Assembly (NCBI GenBank): GCA_028285245.1
Contig: JANQPY010000062.1
Coordinates: forward strand, 1 to 64,000
Length of the DNA: 64,000 nucleotides
Direction of reading: 5' to 3'
DNA from: Gammaproteobacteria bacterium
GTDB taxonomy: Bacteria > Pseudomonadota > Gammaproteobacteria > Steroidobacterales > GCA-2729495
The notes beneath the pieces were generated by a model. It was not told the origin of the DNA and made no database searches. It saw nothing but the letters and a program-made list of their open reading frames with translations. This document shows, one piece after another, positions 17,962 to 27,157 of this stretch; the stretch's first letter is position 1, and each line of letters starts with the position of its first letter. The translations under genes and the position numbers were made by a program.

Positions 17962-18657
17962 GTGACTTCCCGTGATCCACAAGAACCGCCGTTCTGGGTT
18001 TACCTCCTGGCACTAGTCCCGCCGGTAGTTGCCTGCACCATCGCAATCTTTCAACCGTACGTTGATCCGTCAGTGCTCTTCCGCGACCCACTCGTAGTAG
18101 CGGAAGATGCAGCGAGCAGGGGTGAATGCTGTCACGCCTACTATGGTCTTTTCTCTCAGCTGGGTGGCTTGGTCTGGATGGGTGGCGCTTTTGTCGCAGT
18201 GTTTGCAGCGGCGATACTGCGAAAACGTGGAGCCGTGGCAAACGATTGGCAATTCATGCTGGCCGCTGGCGCATTGTCAGCGTTACTGGCGGCAGATGAT
18301 GTGTTTCAGGGCCACGATGTAATTTACATCAAGCTGTTCGGCATTCCAGAGATTGTCAGCGTCGGGATTTACGCAAGTCTGGCCGCAGCTTACCTGTTTC
18401 GCTTCAGGCGTCAGATTCTCGAATCCGGCCCGGGATTGCTGGCTATTTCGCTGGCTGCATTCGCCTGCAGTGTCGTCACCGATCTGATCGTACCGCCGAG
18501 CTTCGTATGGCACCGAATAGCGGAGGATGGCGCCAAACTGATCGGCATCTTCTGCTGGACAGTATTTCACGGCCATAGCGCGTGGCTGCTGCTCGAGAAA
18601 AGGCAGTCTCGCGGTCTCGATGCCGGCCAGGCAGGAGGCTCCCGTCGATCGGCGTGA
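17962..18657 (+). CDS. hypothetical integral membrane protein
   Basis: No family is recognised. The 231-residue product has six hydrophobic segments (about residues 11-30, 66-85, 97-114, 130-147, 157-175 and 190-208) and a short polar tail. An HDVIYIK stretch and the acidic LLAADDVFQGHD loop sit between helices 3 and 4, and a Cys pair (GECCHAYYG) lies before helix 2. Start GTG 17962 is uncertain. It stands alone between tRNA-Gly and the convergent PEP-CTERM gene. Confidence 0.68.
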   Translation: MTSRDPQEPPFWVYLLALVPPVVACTIAIFQPYVDPSVLFRDPLVVAEDAASRGECCHAYYGLFSQLGGLVWMGGAFVAVFAAAILRKRGAVANDWQFMLAAGALSALLAADDVFQGHDVIYIKLFGIPEIVSVGIYASLAAAYLFRFRRQILESGPGLLAISLAAFACSVVTDLIVPPSFVWHRIAEDGAKLIGIFCWTVFHGHSAWLLLEKRQSRGLDAGQAGGSRRSA

Positions 18658-18670
18658 GCGGCAGGTCCGC

Positions 18671-18702
18671 AAAAAAAGAACCCGGCACAAGGCCGGGTTC
18701 TT
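18671..18702 (-). terminator. intrinsic terminator of the PEP-CTERM gene
   Basis: An 11-bp perfect stem (18676-18686 with 18692-18702) closes a five-base loop. On the minus strand it is followed by a run of seven T (18671-18677). It lies 25 bases after the stop of the PEP-CTERM gene. In the plus direction the hairpin lacks a T run, so it would act poorly for the membrane protein gene. Confidence 0.88.
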
Positions 18703-18726
18703 CGCTTCACTTACGGAAACTTCGAC

Positions 18727-19359
18727 TTAGACCGACCGACGGCGAATCCAGCCCAGCAGGCCAAGTGCCGAACCGAACAGCCAGACAGCTGCAGGTACTG
18801 GAACAACCGTGAAGGTGTAGACGTAGCCGCTCGGCGTGCCAGCAATCGCGATGAACTCGGACTGCTCGGTGATCACCAGGCTAACGCCCGGGGTTTCAAC
18901 CACGCTGACCAGGTCACAAGTCGGACCAATAAGCGTGCCGGCGATCGGCGGGCAGGCCACCGAAGGCGCGCCAGTGTTTCTGGAACCGTTGCCGAATACG
19001 GCCGTGGTGCCACCGGCCAGCGGTGCCAGGCCGCCGAAAGGATCTGCACAGGAGGCACCGGCAATATCCGTGCACACGCCGCTGTTGGTGATGGACGTGC
19101 CACCCACGGTGGTTGACCAGTTACCGCCGGTATAGGTGAAGTTCTGGCCAAACGCATTGGTCGAGAATGACAGACCAGTGATGGTGACGTTGCCGACACC
19201 ATCAACCGTTGCGGTTCCGGATACCGGTCCGGTTAGCGACGACGGCGCGTAGGTCGTGAACGCGTTGTAGCTGGATACGTCGGTTAACACGTACACGCCC
19301 GCCGCATTGGCCGAAGTGAAGCAGCACGCGAGTGCCACCAAGGAAAGTAACTTCCTCAT
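18727..19359 (-). CDS. secreted PEP-CTERM (VPLPA-type) sorting-domain protein
   Basis: The 210-residue protein has a signal peptide (MRKLLSLVALACCFTSANA) and a low-complexity Gly/Thr/Ser-rich beta body with four internal Cys. The C-terminal sorting signal is VPVPAAVWLFGSALGLLGW followed by RRR. That tripartite motif, a VPxPA box, a transmembrane helix and an Arg cluster, marks substrates of exosortase-type transpeptidases linked to exopolysaccharide production. The gene follows the polysaccharide locus on the same strand, but no exosortase is in the window. An AGGGG stands just upstream of the ATG. The body has no recognised function. Confidence 0.88.
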   Translation of the reverse strand: MRKLLSLVALACCFTSANAAGVYVLTDVSSYNAFTTYAPSSLTGPVSGTATVDGVGNVTITGLSFSTNAFGQNFTYTGGNWSTTVGGTSITNSGVCTDIAGASCADPFGGLAPLAGGTTAVFGNGSRNTGAPSVACPPIAGTLIGPTCDLVSVVETPGVSLVITEQSEFIAIAGTPSGYVYTFTVVPVPAAVWLFGSALGLLGWIRRRSV

Positions 19360-19691
19360 GGAATACCCCTTATTTAGACGAGTTGTCGATTGGACAGCGA
19401 CAGGCGCTGCCTCTTCCCACTTACTTATTGTTGGACGACCCGTCCTGGATGTGCGTCATCGGGATTGGCCGAACACTCAAATTAGTACTCGCCCGGCAAC
19501 TAATCGTCAATAGGGGACATCTTGTCAGGTTGAGCAAGTTGCGAATATCCACTTCCAGCACAGTGGCTTGAGTCAGAAACAGCAGCGTCCAGGCAGCGTT
19601 CGCGGGTAACTGAGTATCGGAATAAGTTAAATGAGTGCGCGGGTCGCTCCAGTGCCAGTTGGGCGCCATCAGGACTGCTCAGCAGATCGCT
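19360..19691. other. 332-bp non-coding stretch upstream of the PEP-CTERM gene
   Basis: This is the only gap above 300 bases in or beside the polysaccharide locus. It should hold the promoter and leader of the PEP-CTERM gene. The ribosome-binding AGGGG is clear, but neither a convincing sigma-70 nor a sigma-54 (GG-N10-GC type) promoter could be picked out. A short stem GGACG/CGTCC lies at 19433-19445. An 82-codon minus-strand frame (19421-19669) has no recognisable features and is not called. Confidence 0.5.
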
Positions 19692-20285
19692 TTATCGGAC
19701 CAGCGCCCGCAGGGTCCTACAGATAATCGCTACATCCATGAGTAAGTTGTGGTTGCTGGCGTACTCCGCATACAAAGCGAGCTTCTTCGGCAGGATCTCC
19801 TCCAGATAGGTGCGCTCTGGATCTTCGCTGTTGGCGAGAAGGGCGTTCTCGTTCCGATAGGTCAGGGATGCCTCGTCGGTGATGCCCGGCTTTATTGAAA
19901 GAATCAGGCGCTTTAAGTCGTCTGGGTACCCGTCAACATAGCGTGGCAGCTCGGGCCTCGGCCCGACCAGACTCATTTCGCCCTTCAGCACATTGATCAA
20001 CTGCGGCAACTCATCAAGCTTGTAACGCCGAAGGACCTCTCCGGCCCGCGTGATGCGCGGATCTTTCCCAACCGTCAGCCCGCCGCCGATGCGGTCCGCG
20101 CCAGTCACCATTGTGCGGAACTTCAATATCTGAAAGTGCCGGCCAGCTCGCCCCACGCGCACCTGCTTGAACAATGCAGGCCCGGGGGAATCAGTTCGAA
20201 TCCAGATCGCAATGCCAGCCAGGAAAGGAGCGAGTAAAAGGAGTCCAAGCGCGGACGCGACGACGTCCATGAGGCGCTTCGTCAC
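19692..20285 (-). CDS. small phosphoglycosyl transferase (PglC-like bacterial sugar transferase)
   Basis: The 197-residue enzyme is a minimal, monotopic phosphoglycosyl transferase that moves a phospho-sugar from a UDP-sugar to undecaprenyl phosphate, the first membrane step of glycan assembly. It has one N-terminal hydrophobic re-entrant helix ([18 protein letters not shown]), KFRTM, the [22 protein letters not shown] core with the catalytic Asp-Glu pair, and a PGITDEASL motif. Its size equals PglC rather than the larger WbaP type. The GTG start overlaps the aminotransferase stop (GTGA). Its neighbours suggest a bacillosamine-like donor. Confidence 0.92.
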   Translation of the reverse strand: MTKRLMDVVASALGLLLLAPFLAGIAIWIRTDSPGPALFKQVRVGRAGRHFQILKFRTMVTGADRIGGGLTVGKDPRITRAGEVLRRYKLDELPQLINVLKGEMSLVGPRPELPRYVDGYPDDLKRLILSIKPGITDEASLTYRNENALLANSEDPERTYLEEILPKKLALYAEYASNHNLLMDVAIICRTLRALVR

Positions 20286-21439
20286 TGGCCCAGAATCGCG
20301 CGCGTGGCGTCAATGACCCTCGCGACATCATCATTGCTCATTCTTGTGTAGATCGGCAGGCTCACACAGCATTCAAACGTCGCCTGAGCTGCTGGAAATT
20401 CGTCCTCGGAAAGCTTGTACCGATCACGCCAGTAAGAGTGCAGATGCAGCGGCACATAGTGGACGCTGCACCCGATACCTCTCTCCGACATCAGCTCGAT
20501 GAATCGATCCCGCGTAACCGGCGCCTGCCTGTCAAGGCGAATCACGTACAGATGCCACGCGTGTGTGCTAAGCCCGCGAGGGCGCGGAGGTAGCTCGAGC
20601 GGCAGCCCCACCAACCCGTCGTCATACGCTTCGGCAATCTCGGTCCGGCGAGCGGCAAACCGCGCGGCCTTGGCAAGCTGATGCAAACCCATGGAGGCGG
20701 CCACATCGGTCATATTGTATTTGTAGCCTGGCGCGACGATGTCGTATCGCCAGGCAGGCACGTCAGACACGTATCGATCGAATGCATCCCGGCTCATGCC
20801 ATGCAAGCGCATGGTTCTGACGCGAGCGGCCAAGTCCGGGTCACGAGTTGCGACCATGCCGCCCTCGCCTGTTGCCAATGGCTTGGTCGCGTAGAAACTG
20901 AACACGGCCGCGGTAGTGTCCAACGCACCCACCAATTCGCCATCCGCGCGCGTTGGCAATGCGTGGGCAGCATCCTCGATCAGAAAAAGCTCTCTTGAGC
21001 TGGCGATCCTTTGCAATGACTCCATATCGCAGGCCAGACCACCATAGTGAACCGGCAGAATCCCGCGCGTTCGCGCGGACAGCTTTGCCTCAACCGCGCG
21101 TGGGTCTATGCACAGCGTCCCGGGGTCGATGTCGACGAGCACGGGATCGGCGCCGAAGTAGCGAATCACCTCTGCCGTAGCTGTAAAAGTGAAGGTAGTC
21201 GTAATGACCTCATCGCCCGGCTGCAGCCCAACAGCCTCAAGCGCCAGATGCATACCACCGGTTGCGGAATTGACTGCAACCGTGTGGACGTCGCCGCCCA
21301 GAAACTCGGCGAACCTCTGCTCAAAGGCCTGCACCTTAGGGCCCGTTGAAATCCAGCCAGAGCGCAGAGAGTCGACCACTTCGGCGATTTCCTCCTCGCC
21401 GATATCCGGAAGCGCAAATGGCAGACTGAAGTCACTCAT
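20282..21439 (-). CDS. DegT/DnrJ/EryC1 sugar aminotransferase (PglE/ArnB-like)
   Basis: This PLP enzyme of about 385 residues transfers an amino group to a keto-sugar nucleotide. The Schiff-base Lys186 lies in [13 protein letters not shown]. The [13 protein letters not shown] substrate loop, IEDAAHALP and the C-terminal [15 protein letters not shown] block are typical of the PglE/ArnB branch. Next to it are the GNAT and the PglC-like transferase, and wbpM is in the same locus. A 4-keto-6-deoxy-GlcNAc substrate is therefore likely, though inferred. The ATG at 21439 is chosen; it overlaps the GNAT stop by eight bases. Confidence 0.9.
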   Translation of the reverse strand: MSDFSLPFALPDIGEEEIAEVVDSLRSGWISTGPKVQAFEQRFAEFLGGDVHTVAVNSATGGMHLALEAVGLQPGDEVITTTFTFTATAEVIRYFGADPVLVDIDPGTLCIDPRAVEAKLSARTRGILPVHYGGLACDMESLQRIASSRELFLIEDAAHALPTRADGELVGALDTTAAVFSFYATKPLATGEGGMVATRDPDLAARVRTMRLHGMSRDAFDRYVSDVPAWRYDIVAPGYKYNMTDVAASMGLHQLAKAARFAARRTEIAEAYDDGLVGLPLELPPRPRGLSTHAWHLYVIRLDRQAPVTRDRFIELMSERGIGCSVHYVPLHLHSYWRDRYKLSEDEFPAAQATFECCVSLPIYTRMSNDDVARVIDATRAILGQ

Positions 21440-22067
21440 GGCGAGCGCTGGAACCCGATGCAGGCAGGCGGCGAACATAGCGCTGCATGGCTCTGCCGTC
21501 CGCTCTTGTGATTGAATCGATTAGCGTAAAGCCCACGCGGGCATAAAACTTCTGCACCCGCTCATTGTCATCGCGATCCGTGGTCAAGTACACCTGCTCT
21601 CGTCCCGCGGCAGTTGCAGCCTGGCAAAACGCCTCCACAAGCGCCCCACCAACGCCACTCCCGCCAGACGCCGGATCCACGCCGATGCTGGCAAGGAGCG
21701 CGGCATTCGGCAGATCGGCCGGCTTCTCGCCTCTATAGATAAGAGCTCTCGCGAGACGCGGAATCACGCGCGTGGGGCGTCTGAGCGCTGCGCCAGTGGC
21801 TCTGCCTGCGAGAACGATGCCCCGGGACAAGAGCAGTCGCCGGTAGAAATGCTCGGGTGCCGTTGTGCCAGCAACAAAACCCAGCAAGCGCTCATCATCG
21901 CACGCAACGAGCAGCAGCCCGTCGGCGGCCTGGCTAAATCCGGTGTATAGCGCCTGTAAAAAACCCCGCCCCAAAGTTGTAAGGAAGAAACCCGGAAACG
22001 CAGCCTCATGCACGGCGACAACGTTAACCAGGTCTGCCGGGCGCGCAGGTCGAACTCCCTTGGTCAT
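21432..22067 (-). CDS. GNAT-family N-acetyltransferase
   Basis: The 211-residue protein has the GNAT acetyl-CoA-binding motif ([20 protein letters not shown]) and a C-terminal FYARVGF block. Between aminotransferase and phosphoglycosyl transferase genes it may acetylate the new amino group of the sugar nucleotide, the job done by a left-handed beta-helix enzyme in the classical Pgl pathway. This substrate is inferred from position only. Its ATG overlaps the upstream glycosyltransferase stop (ATGA). Confidence 0.85.
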   Translation of the reverse strand: MTKGVRPARPADLVNVVAVHEAAFPGFFLTTLGRGFLQALYTGFSQAADGLLLVACDDERLLGFVAGTTAPEHFYRRLLLSRGIVLAGRATGAALRRPTRVIPRLARALIYRGEKPADLPNAALLASIGVDPASGGSGVGGALVEAFCQAATAAGREQVYLTTDRDDNERVQKFYARVGFTLIDSITRADGRAMQRYVRRLPASGSSARHE

Positions 22068-23329
22068 CCCTCAACGACCAGGGACAGAAACTCGTCGTAC
22101 TGGTCGATAACCACCGGTCGCGAGTGATTGGCTACCACGTATTGACGTCCGGCCTCGCCCAGCGCTGAACCAAGAACCTGATCACGCTGCAGGCTGCGGA
22201 TGGCGTCCGCCAAGGCCTGGGCGTCCCCGGCAACCGTGACGGAGCCACAACCGGCCCGCTCCACGAACCTCGCAGTCTCACTGTCCAGATCAACGGAAGC
22301 GATCACGGGGCGAGCCGCGGCCATGTAACCAAGCAGCTTGCTGGGAACAGAAGACTTGCCCTTACCGGGCAGCAGAGAGACAACCCCTACGTCTGCGCAG
22401 GCCTGCACGTCATTCAGCTGACTGCGCTCCTGGAATGGCCGAAACACCACATTGGTCAATGCCGACTGGTTAACCATACGCTGAATCTTCTCGACCAACG
22501 GACCTTCACCGATGTAGGCAATCTTGATTGATGGAAGGTCCCGCAGTAGCTTGCCCGCTTTAACCAATACATCAGCACCGGACACGTAGCCGATCGAGCC
22601 CGCGTAGAGGACAACAAAGTCTTCATCGGCGAAACCCAGAGACCGGCGAAATGCGTTGGAACGCACTCCCGGACGCAGAAACTCGGTGTCTATCCAGTTC
22701 GGAATCATGCGCACGCGAGCGGCGACCGCTCCGCGTTCCTTGACATGATGAACAAACCCCTCGCAGATAACAGCAATTCCATCAGCCCAGCGGTAGCTCA
22801 CTCTCTCCGTCCAGCGCAGCAGCCGGATCAACCACGGATTACGAATCAGACCAACCGAGATCGGTACGTCAGGATACAAGTCCTGAACGTTCAATACCCC
22901 CTTGGCGCCCTTGACGCGGCTCAACACCGGCAGCAGAACACCCATACTCAGCGGCTGCGATACAGCCAGAATGAGTCCTGGCTCCGTCTTGGTAATCACC
23001 GCCCAGGCCGCCGTAAGAGAGAAGCTCAGCGACGTGAGTACACGCCGCCAGATTGCCCGGTTTGTCGAGGTGTATAGCCAGCATCGCAAAACACGAACAC
23101 CCTCAAGGTAGTCCGTCGAGCGCCACTGCTTACGGTAACCCTGGAAGACCTCGCCTGACGGGTGGTTCGGGAATCCTGTGACGACGGTTACCGCCCAGCC
23201 TCTCTTGGTAAGGGCGACAGCCAGCTCCGAAAGCATTTGCCCGATGGGCGCCTGCTCCGGCGGAAACCACTGCGACAGGATAACGACCTCCCGATCGCCC
23301 GTTGATCCGGGCGAATCAGCTATCGCCAT
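22064..23329 (-). CDS. glycosyltransferase family 4 (WcaI/WbuB-like)
   Basis: The protein of about 421 residues has a GT-B fold with the N-terminal QWFPPEQAPIG motif and NHPSG loop common in WcaI/WbuB-type transferases. It also has a mid-protein VQDLYPDVP block, the hinge LYAGSIGYVSGADVL and the donor site with PSKLLGYMAAARPVIA. These often add fucosamine-like or GlcNAc residues early in O-antigen assembly. ATG 23329 is preferred to a TTG at 23359. It overlaps the preceding transferase gene by 14 bases. Confidence 0.9.
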   Translation of the reverse strand: MAIADSPGSTGDREVVILSQWFPPEQAPIGQMLSELAVALTKRGWAVTVVTGFPNHPSGEVFQGYRKQWRSTDYLEGVRVLRCWLYTSTNRAIWRRVLTSLSFSLTAAWAVITKTEPGLILAVSQPLSMGVLLPVLSRVKGAKGVLNVQDLYPDVPISVGLIRNPWLIRLLRWTERVSYRWADGIAVICEGFVHHVKERGAVAARVRMIPNWIDTEFLRPGVRSNAFRRSLGFADEDFVVLYAGSIGYVSGADVLVKAGKLLRDLPSIKIAYIGEGPLVEKIQRMVNQSALTNVVFRPFQERSQLNDVQACADVGVVSLLPGKGKSSVPSKLLGYMAAARPVIASVDLDSETARFVERAGCGSVTVAGDAQALADAIRSLQRDQVLGSALGEAGRQYVVANHSRPVVIDQYDEFLSLVVEG

Positions 23330-24497
23330 AGCGAGCGCCCCAGGAGTTTCTTGCAGCAACCACTGCTGCGGTCATGCGCTCGGCATACTTGGATGCACGG
23401 CCAACGGCACCCTCGAGGGCGAGCTCGCGCCTCTGCGCGTCGGGAGTTGGCAGCGACCATGCATCAATCAGTGCGCGGGTGATGCTACTCACGCAATCAG
23501 GATCGAAATAAATGGCTGTGTCACCCGCCTGTTCACGATGCACATCGAGGCTCGACAGGACCAGCGGAACACCCAAGGCCTTTGCCTCTTCAACTGTGGT
23601 GCTCCAACCTTCAAAGAATGAGGGATTGAGCAGCGCCACGGCCCGCTGCATCAAGCCGATCAGGTCCGCTCTGGGAATCATACCCAGCAGGCGAAACCTG
23701 TCGGTGAGGCCCTGCTCGTCGATACGGGACTGCAATGCCTGGAAGTGTCCCGGGTTGCGATGGTCGCTTGGGCTGCCGCAGCTCAGGACTACGAAATCAG
23801 GAATCGTGGCCAGCACCTCCGGCAATGCGTCTACAACCAGCGCGTGGTTTTTGTGCCGCCAGAACTGGTTCGGCAAGAACACGAACCGCTCCGACAGATG
23901 GTAGCGTTCGACCAGGTCGCCCGGCGGCAGCGCGATCGCTTCGGGCTCCAGGGCAAACGGTACAACGGTACTCCGCCCTTTGCCCCCAGGATAAAACTTT
24001 TCGTAGTCATGCCGCGCCGACTGGCTGCTCAATAAGATGTGTCGATGGCCGACCAACTGCATGCGCCTGCCCAAGTAGGTGCGCCAGCGCGTTTGCCAGG
24101 GAAAATACTCCGGCAAATGGTGGCTCTGAAAGTCTGCGATCCACGTGAGGACTGGCATGGGAAACCGCCAACCGAAAAACTCGCTCGCCTCAAACACAAC
24201 GTCAATTTTGGCAGCACGAAAGCTCTCGAGAGCCTCTGAGTCGATACCGGTGAACAAGGCCTGCCTAAGGCGTGACTTGCGGCGGCGATCGTCGAGCCAG
24301 GATGGCTTCAGGATAGGCTCATCGAGTGCCGCGGCGAAAGGCTCCAGGTCGTCAGACGGTACTGACGGCCCCGCAAACAACACGGGTGTAACCCGTTCGC
24401 ACTGGAAGCGCCTAAGCACCTGAAAACAGTTGCGCAGATAGCTATGTCCGCCTGTCCAGTGAGCTGCCGGATCAGCCAGGGTGAACGCAACTCTCAC
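23316..24497 (-). CDS. glycosyltransferase family 4
   Basis: The 393-residue GT-B protein has an N-terminal GGHSYLRN acceptor loop and an F-P-N-Q-F-W-R-H-K-N interdomain motif that is a clear signature of GT4 mannosyl-type transferases. The donor site is E-G-W-S-T-T-V-E-E-A. The sugar specificity cannot be read from sequence. It starts with GTG four bases after the epimerase gene and overlaps the next transferase, so it is part of the compact operon. Confidence 0.9.
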   Translation of the reverse strand: MRVAFTLADPAAHWTGGHSYLRNCFQVLRRFQCERVTPVLFAGPSVPSDDLEPFAAALDEPILKPSWLDDRRRKSRLRQALFTGIDSEALESFRAAKIDVVFEASEFFGWRFPMPVLTWIADFQSHHLPEYFPWQTRWRTYLGRRMQLVGHRHILLSSQSARHDYEKFYPGGKGRSTVVPFALEPEAIALPPGDLVERYHLSERFVFLPNQFWRHKNHALVVDALPEVLATIPDFVVLSCGSPSDHRNPGHFQALQSRIDEQGLTDRFRLLGMIPRADLIGLMQRAVALLNPSFFEGWSTTVEEAKALGVPLVLSSLDVHREQAGDTAIYFDPDCVSSITRALIDAWSLPTPDAQRRELALEGAVGRASKYAERMTAAVVAARNSWGARYGDS

Positions 24498-24500
24498 CGG

Positions 24501-25436
24501 CTAAGCTCTGAGTATGCGCCGATAGTGCGCCACGACGTCCTTCAGTGCCTCACCGAGCACCAGCTGCGGCTTCATGCCAAGCGCTTTAGCTCTAACAACC
24601 GAAGCGACCAAATAGTCCGGATCACCAGGGCGGCTCTCCCCCGAAAACGTGATTGACGGCCTGACGCCCCAGGCGGTTGCCACCTGTTCGGCGATAGCGC
24701 AAACGGAGGTGCCGTGCCCGGTGCCACCGTTCACCACAAAACCTTCGGGAGCGGCGCGGTCTGCCGCAGCGATTAGCAGTCGCGCCGCGTCCTCGACATG
24801 CAGCCAGTCACGCAATTCATCGCCCGAACCGGCAAGCTGCAAACTCTCCTGATCAGCCAGCAAGCGGCGGCACAGATCCCACACCAGCTGTTTCTTTAGC
24901 TCCGGGCCGTAGACAGAGAACAAGCGCACCAGTGAGCAGCGCAAACCGAAGTTAGTGCCGGCACCAAGGCATAGCTGCTCCATCATGACTTTGTGTCGGC
25001 CGTAGGGAGACATCGGCGCAAGATTGGCGCCTTCCTCAATCGGCCGGTTGTGCCCGGAGCCGTATACGGCCGCGCTGGAAACGGCGACCAGCCTCACATC
25101 CGCAGTCTGTACCCTCAGCCAGTCTACCAATCGAGCAGTGGTGCTGACCGTGCGGGAAAAGTCCTCCAGCGGACTTGCGTATGACACGCCAACCGACGAA
25201 CCGCCGGCCAGGTGAAAAACCGCGTCGGGTAGTGTGCCTTCGGTCCGGGCCAATAGATCAAGATTAGACGCGTCAACCTCGCCGTTAACCCATGACGACA
25301 GACCCCAGCGCGTGTACTCCGGCTCGGACCAGGGACCGTGCCCCAGGCCCGCTACCCGAACCCCGGCCTGCTCAAGCTGCTGGCACAGGTGTCGGCCGAT
25401 GAAACCGCGTGCACCAGTAACCCAAGCGGTCCGCAT
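24501..25436 (-). CDS. NAD-dependent sugar epimerase/dehydratase (extended SDR)
   Basis: The protein of about 311 residues has the extended SDR fold. The NAD motif TGARGFIG is at the N-terminus, and HLAGGSSVGVSY follows, with catalytic Ser in VSSAAVYG and YGRHK as the Tyr-x3-Lys pair. It is related to UDP-glucose 4-epimerase-like enzymes and 4-keto-reductases; the exact reaction is not known. ATG 25436 is two bases after the methyltransferase stop and fits the fold start better than an upstream codon at 25511. Confidence 0.9.
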   Translation of the reverse strand: MRTAWVTGARGFIGRHLCQQLEQAGVRVAGLGHGPWSEPEYTRWGLSSWVNGEVDASNLDLLARTEGTLPDAVFHLAGGSSVGVSYASPLEDFSRTVSTTARLVDWLRVQTADVRLVAVSSAAVYGSGHNRPIEEGANLAPMSPYGRHKVMMEQLCLGAGTNFGLRCSLVRLFSVYGPELKKQLVWDLCRRLLADQESLQLAGSGDELRDWLHVEDAARLLIAAADRAAPEGFVVNGGTGHGTSVCAIAEQVATAWGVRPSITFSGESRPGDPDYLVASVVRAKALGMKPQLVLGEALKDVVAHYRRILRA

Positions 25437-25438
25437 GG

Positions 25439-26287
25439 TCAGTTGACGGGTCGCTGACAAACGAACGAGACCAGTCTGCCTGGACGCGTATCGACCCGCG
25501 ACATCAACCACAATGTCGCTGCAAAGATCGATGACTGTGACAGCATGGCGTGAGCCACGCTCCGGAGACCTGGCACTACGTCAACGCGCCTGGCCATTTC
25601 GTCACGTAACGAGTCTTTGGTATGCGGGGCATAGTTCATTGGGCTATCGAACGAACGCAAGACATGTTGAGTACTAAAGCCACACCGCCGAAGCGCACTC
25701 TGGTATTGCGTCAAACGCAATGCATTCTCACCACCATATAGGTTGTGCAATGGATGTGAGTCCAGAAATGCCTGCAGATCATCATCCCTGGAAATAACGT
25801 GGTCACGCAGCGTGACTAGCGTCCCGCCTGGGCGTAGAACGCGGAAACATTCGGCGCACATCTGGTCCAGATCGCTCGCATGATGCAAAGCCTGCCGCGC
25901 AAAAATCAGGTCAAAGCTGCCACTCTCGCAGGGGATTTTTTCCCCGGTCCCTTGCAACGTGCGAATATCCGTCGCCGTTGCGTTAGCCAGGCGCCTAATC
26001 GCACCGAGGCCTACGAGATCGCTCTCGTCAGGATCTACCGCTGTTACCCGATAGCCCCTTTGCGCCAAGGCAAAGCTGGAAACTCCCTGCCCGGCACCAA
26101 GATCCAAAACGTCTGTTGCGCTGGCTGGAAGATAATCCCGGGCGGCCGCCCACTCCGCGCTGTCGGCATAGCGTCGAGCGGCGGCTTCTATCGGCTGATC
26201 GAAGTAACAGTCGCGGACAACTGCTGCCGAATCAGGATCGTCGATTAGCGTGCGGACCGCCGCTTCCCAGGTAGTCAATTCCACCAC
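25439..26287 (-). CDS. SAM-dependent methyltransferase (class I, type 11-like)
   Basis: The protein has the Rossmann methyltransferase core with DLGAGQGVSSFAL (motif I), VDPDESD, FDLIFARQALHH and RVLRPGGTLV. Such enzymes in polysaccharide loci commonly methylate sugars or act on acyl groups; the target is unknown. The start is uncertain: GTG 26287 follows the upstream methyltransferase stop by five bases, while an ATG-type start at 26350 would overlap it by 58 bases. Confidence 0.82.
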   Translation of the reverse strand: MVELTTWEAAVRTLIDDPDSAAVVRDCYFDQPIEAAARRYADSAEWAAARDYLPASATDVLDLGAGQGVSSFALAQRGYRVTAVDPDESDLVGLGAIRRLANATATDIRTLQGTGEKIPCESGSFDLIFARQALHHASDLDQMCAECFRVLRPGGTLVTLRDHVISRDDDLQAFLDSHPLHNLYGGENALRLTQYQSALRRCGFSTQHVLRSFDSPMNYAPHTKDSLRDEMARRVDVVPGLRSVAHAMLSQSSIFAATLWLMSRVDTRPGRLVSFVCQRPVN

Positions 26288-26292
26288 CGCGC

Positions 26293-27066
26293 TCAAGTCT
26301 TGCGCGCCGTCACCATGAATCCGGCGCCCTGACGATCCTCGGCCTGCCACGCAAGCTCGCCAAACTTGCGGCGCCAGCGGCCCGCAAGCCAGGCACCGGG
26401 AGTTACCTGAGCTGCCAACACGCCAACAGATGGCTTACGCCGACAATAGAAAGCGCTGTAGCGATAGTCGTAGTCGGCGAGAATCTCGGAGCTGGCGCGC
26501 GGGAAATACGCCTGAAAGCTGACGTCGTCGAAGCCGTGACGAACCAGGACCTCCGTCCAGCTGTTCTCATCCAGCGCATGACAGAAAGGCTGAAACTGCT
26601 GATAGTCCCTGGCCGTGTCCGGCGAATGCGGCCACCAGTCAAAGTAGCGGCTATTCAAAACGTTGAAGTGGAAGTAGCCACCGGGGCGCAAGACTCGCGC
26701 AACCTCGGCCAGTGCAGCATCCAGATCGGGAATGTGCTCGATTCCACTGTTGTTGATCACGGTCGAGAAAGAATCGGTGGCTAGTGGCAACTCCTTTGCC
26801 GCATCGGCGCAGTATGTCTCGCGATAGCGGTTATGATCACGAGCGATCGCCAGAGCAGAGGCATCCAGATCAACGCCGGCATCTAGCGACCGGCCCGGAA
26901 AGGCCATCGAGGCCACCAATCCATCGCCACAGCAGTGGTCCAGCACGGGGGCCTCAAGGTTCAGTTGGCCAAGTAGTTCGAGCTCCGGCACACGGCATAA
27001 AGCCACGGAAGGGCTACGCGCATACCTGGTAATGAGATCTTCGAAAAACCGACTGTGACTAAGCAA
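26293..27066 (-). CDS. SAM-dependent methyltransferase
   Basis: The 257-residue protein carries a class I methyltransferase core: LDHCCGDGLVAS (motif I), GVDLDASALAIARDH, INNSGIEHIPD and RVLRPGGYFHF. It is distinct in sequence from its neighbour, so the two are not a recent duplication. The acceptor is unknown. It starts with TTG 27066. A gap of 91 bases separates it from the preceding glycosyltransferase gene, one of the few breaks in this operon and a possible internal promoter site. Confidence 0.82.
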   Translation of the reverse strand: MLSHSRFFEDLITRYARSPSVALCRVPELELLGQLNLEAPVLDHCCGDGLVASMAFPGRSLDAGVDLDASALAIARDHNRYRETYCADAAKELPLATDSFSTVINNSGIEHIPDLDAALAEVARVLRPGGYFHFNVLNSRYFDWWPHSPDTARDYQQFQPFCHALDENSWTEVLVRHGFDDVSFQAYFPRASSEILADYDYRYSAFYCRRKPSVGVLAAQVTPGAWLAGRWRRKFGELAWQAEDRQGAGFMVTARKT

Positions 27067-27157
27067 GATCGCGGCCCGGGGCAGTGACTGAGGGGCTGGA
27101 TGCTATCGAAGTAGACGCAATGATCATAGCCAGCAAAACCACTCCCTGGACCTTCGG

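Noticed and set aside
19421..19669. 82-codon minus-strand frame upstream of the PEP-CTERM gene
   Set aside because: No ribosome-binding site, no motif, and unremarkable composition.
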